DNA of 64,000 nt from Obesumbacterium proteus (GTDB lineage Bacteria; Pseudomonadota; Gammaproteobacteria; Enterobacterales; Enterobacteriaceae): NCBI RefSeq assembly GCF_001586165.1, contig NZ_CP014608.1, positions 806,001-870,000 of the forward strand, in the 5' to 3' direction. The first letter of the stretch is position 1; every line of letters begins with the position of its first letter. The position numbers and the translations under genes are program-made. Below the pieces are notes generated by a model. It saw nothing but the letters and a program-made list of their open reading frames with translations. It was not told where the DNA came from and did no database searches. This document shows, in pieces, positions 62,443 to 64,000 of this stretch.

Positions 62443-64000
62443 GGTTGATTCTCGATCTGTTTTTGATGACGCCAGCGCGTCAGGCGTTGGCCGATCGCTA
62501 TCGTCAATACCGCCAGTATAATGAAGCCTCCCCATTAGGGGCGGCTTTAGGCTGTTTTTGGTTAGCCATGGCATGGTTGTTTCTAAAATTAGAATCTCCA
62601 CGCTGGCAGCAAATCCGTAGCCAACAAATTACGCTTTTCCCCCACATTGATGCGCAGCGTCCGCGCCCGTTAGATATCATTCGTTATGCTATTCAGAGCC
62701 TGTGGCTGATCGTGTTCTCGATGCGTCGTTCGGCAAAGCGATATGGCTTGGGAACGCGATTTAAAGGCTTACACAATCGCTATCATGACTGGCTGAAAAG
62801 CTTACCCGATAAAGTACAAGAACACGGTGCTGAAGAGTCTGAAGAGGCCTTTAACCGTTTAGGTCAGGGCGTTCGGCGTATTATTTTAGGCGTGATGTGT
62901 GTGTTCTCTACCATCCTCGCCCTGTTGTGTATCTCGCAGCCGTTCGATTTAAGTTCCCAGTTTGTGTTTGTACTGCTGCTGTGGGGCATTGCCATGGTGG
63001 TGCGGCGTATTCCTGGGCGGTTCTCATCTCTGATGATGATTGTGCTGTCGTTAACCGTTTCCTGCCGTTATATCTGGTGGCGCTATACCTCAACGCTGAA
63101 CTGGGACGATCCGGTCAGTTTAATCTGTGGGCTGTTGCTGTTAGCCGCAGAAACCTATGCGTGGGTGGTGTTGGTTCTGGGGTATTTCCAAACCATTTGG
63201 CCGCTTAATCGCCAGCCAGCACCGATGCCGGAAGACGTTAAGTCATGGCCAACCATCGATATCATGGTGCCAACCTACAACGAAGACATGAGCGTGGTTA
63301 AGCCAACGATCTACGCGGCGTTGGGCATTGACTGGCCGAAAGAAAAGCTGAATATCTGGCTGTTGGACGATGGTGGCCGCGAAGAGTTTCGTGAATTCGC
63401 GGAAACGGTAGGTATTAAGTATGTTGCCCGAACAACGCATGAGCATGCTAAAGCAGGGAACATCAATAACGCCCTGAAGCAGGCGACCGGCGAATTCGTA
63501 GCGATTTTTGACTGTGACCACGTGCCAACTCGTTCATTCCTACAGTTAACGCTGGGCTGGTTCTTTAAAGACAAAAAGCTCGGCATGATGCAGACGCCGC
63601 ACCACTTTTTCTCCCCCGATCCTTTTGAACGTAACCTTGGTCGTTTCCGTCGCACACCGAATGAAGGCACTCTGTTCTATGGTTTGCTGCAAGACGGTAA
63701 CGATATGTGGGATGCGACCTTCTTCTGCGGCTCTTGTGCTGTATTACGACGCACCGCGTTGGATGAAGTGGGCGGGATTGCCGTTGAAACCGTGACGGAA
63801 GATGCGCATACCTCCTTACGTTTACACCGTCGTGGATGGACTTCGGCCTATATTCGAATTCCACAGGCGGCGGGCTTAGCTACGGAGAGTTTGTCGGCGC
63901 ACATTGGTCAGCGTATTCGTTGGGCGCGAGGCATGGTACAGATTTTCCGTTTGGATAACCCGTTGTTTGGCAAAGGCTTGAAGCTGGCGCAGCGTATTTG
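62439..64000 (+). CDS. bcsA: Cellulose synthase catalytic subunit BcsA (runs off the window)
   Basis: 520 codons are visible of a protein of about 870; the PilZ domain lies beyond the window. After membrane segments (about 32-48, 147-165, 175-200, 217-240) comes a family 2 glycosyltransferase with all four hallmarks: Asp310-Asp311 in LLDDGG, Asp358-X-Asp360 in FDCDH, Thr-Glu-Asp at 453-455 and Q491RIRW495. It polymerises UDP-glucose into cellulose under c-di-GMP control. ATG 62439 overlaps the bcsQ stop. Confidence 0.96.
   Translation, partial: MRLILDLFLMTPARQALADRYRQYRQYNEASPLGAALGCFWLAMAWLFLKLESPRWQQIRSQQITLFPHIDAQRPRPLDIIRYAIQSLWLIVFSMRRSAKRYGLGTRFKGLHNRYHDWLKSLPDKVQEHGAEESEEAFNRLGQGVRRIILGVMCVFSTILALLCISQPFDLSSQFVFVLLLWGIAMVVRRIPGRFSSLMMIVLSLTVSCRYIWWRYTSTLNWDDPVSLICGLLLLAAETYAWVVLVLGYFQTIWPLNRQPAPMPEDVKSWPTIDIMVPTYNEDMSVVKPTIYAALGIDWPKEKLNIWLLDDGGREEFREFAETVGIKYVARTTHEHAKAGNINNALKQATGEFVAIFDCDHVPTRSFLQLTLGWFFKDKKLGMMQTPHHFFSPDPFERNLGRFRRTPNEGTLFYGLLQDGNDMWDATFFCGSCAVLRRTALDEVGGIAVETVTEDAHTSLRLHRRGWTSAYIRIPQAAGLATESLSAHIGQRIRWARGMVQIFRLDNPLFGKGLKLAQRI

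Overview
The window is chromosomal DNA of an enterobacterium (Enterobacterales). Most genes match E. coli/Salmonella families closely in length, catalytic residues and gene order: metJ/metBL, yicJI, chbBCARFG, tdcBCDE, adiA-adiY-adiC, proC, eptB, dppABCDF and the bcs cellulose locus. Three things set it apart from E. coli K-12: an intact end of a second (Flag-2/lateral) flagellar locus, cheV, and short palindromic repeats of a type common in Yersinia, Serratia and Hafnia. A Hafnia/Obesumbacterium-like organism is my best guess, but the genus is an inference. No plasmid, prophage, CRISPR or large genomic island is visible.

Layout. 0-2 kb: 3' end of a lateral flagellar locus (lafS fragment, lafT, lafU). 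2-7.6 kb: methionine genes metF, metJ and metBL with MetJ operators; metF lies between two copies of a REP-like repeat on the far side of metJ. 7.6-8.4 kb: a gene-free stretch with several strong hairpins and what looks like the end of a lost IS21-type element. 8.4-14.6 kb: deaminase plus CynX-type transporter, the alpha-xyloside pair yicI/yicJ, and a DJ-1 family protein. 14.7-16 kb: selC (selenocysteine tRNA) followed by a frameshifted rhuM, the pair bracketed by a 10-bp repeat of the tRNA 3' end. 16-22.7 kb: a lactonase-like gene and the complete chitobiose operon, with a probable ChiX-pairing site between chbB and chbC. 22.8-28.5 kb: an exported Ntn hydrolase, small hypotheticals, cheV with a sigma-28 promoter, an SDR/AraC divergent pair, a frameshifted 3-methyladenine glycosylase and a hypothetical.

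29-35.6 kb: anaerobic threonine degradation tdcBCDE without tdcA, then a usp gene. 35.7-37.6 kb: fliB (flagellin lysine methylase) and a class IV adenylate cyclase. 38-43.4 kb: the arginine-dependent acid-resistance set adiA, adiY, adiC, with a palindromic repeat directly upstream of adiA. 43.4-46.7 kb: ACT protein, idi, a DUF1471 protein, an IS200-type element and proC. 46.9-51 kb: eptB, a chemoreceptor with a sigma-28 promoter, and yeaK. 51.5-57.3 kb: the dipeptide ABC transporter, with a GcvB-like CA-rich leader and a REP element after dppA. 57.7-64 kb: bcsGFE divergent from bcsRQA; bcsA runs off the window.

Themes: motility and chemotaxis (laf, cheV, mcp, fliB), anaerobic and acid physiology (tdc, adi), small-molecule scavenging (chb, dpp, yic) and phosphoethanolamine decoration of surface polymers (eptB on Kdo, bcsG on cellulose). 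I found no clearly new multi-gene system. The best leads are the selC-rhuM mini-island, the hairpin array downstream of metL and the RNA-level control sites in chb and dpp.
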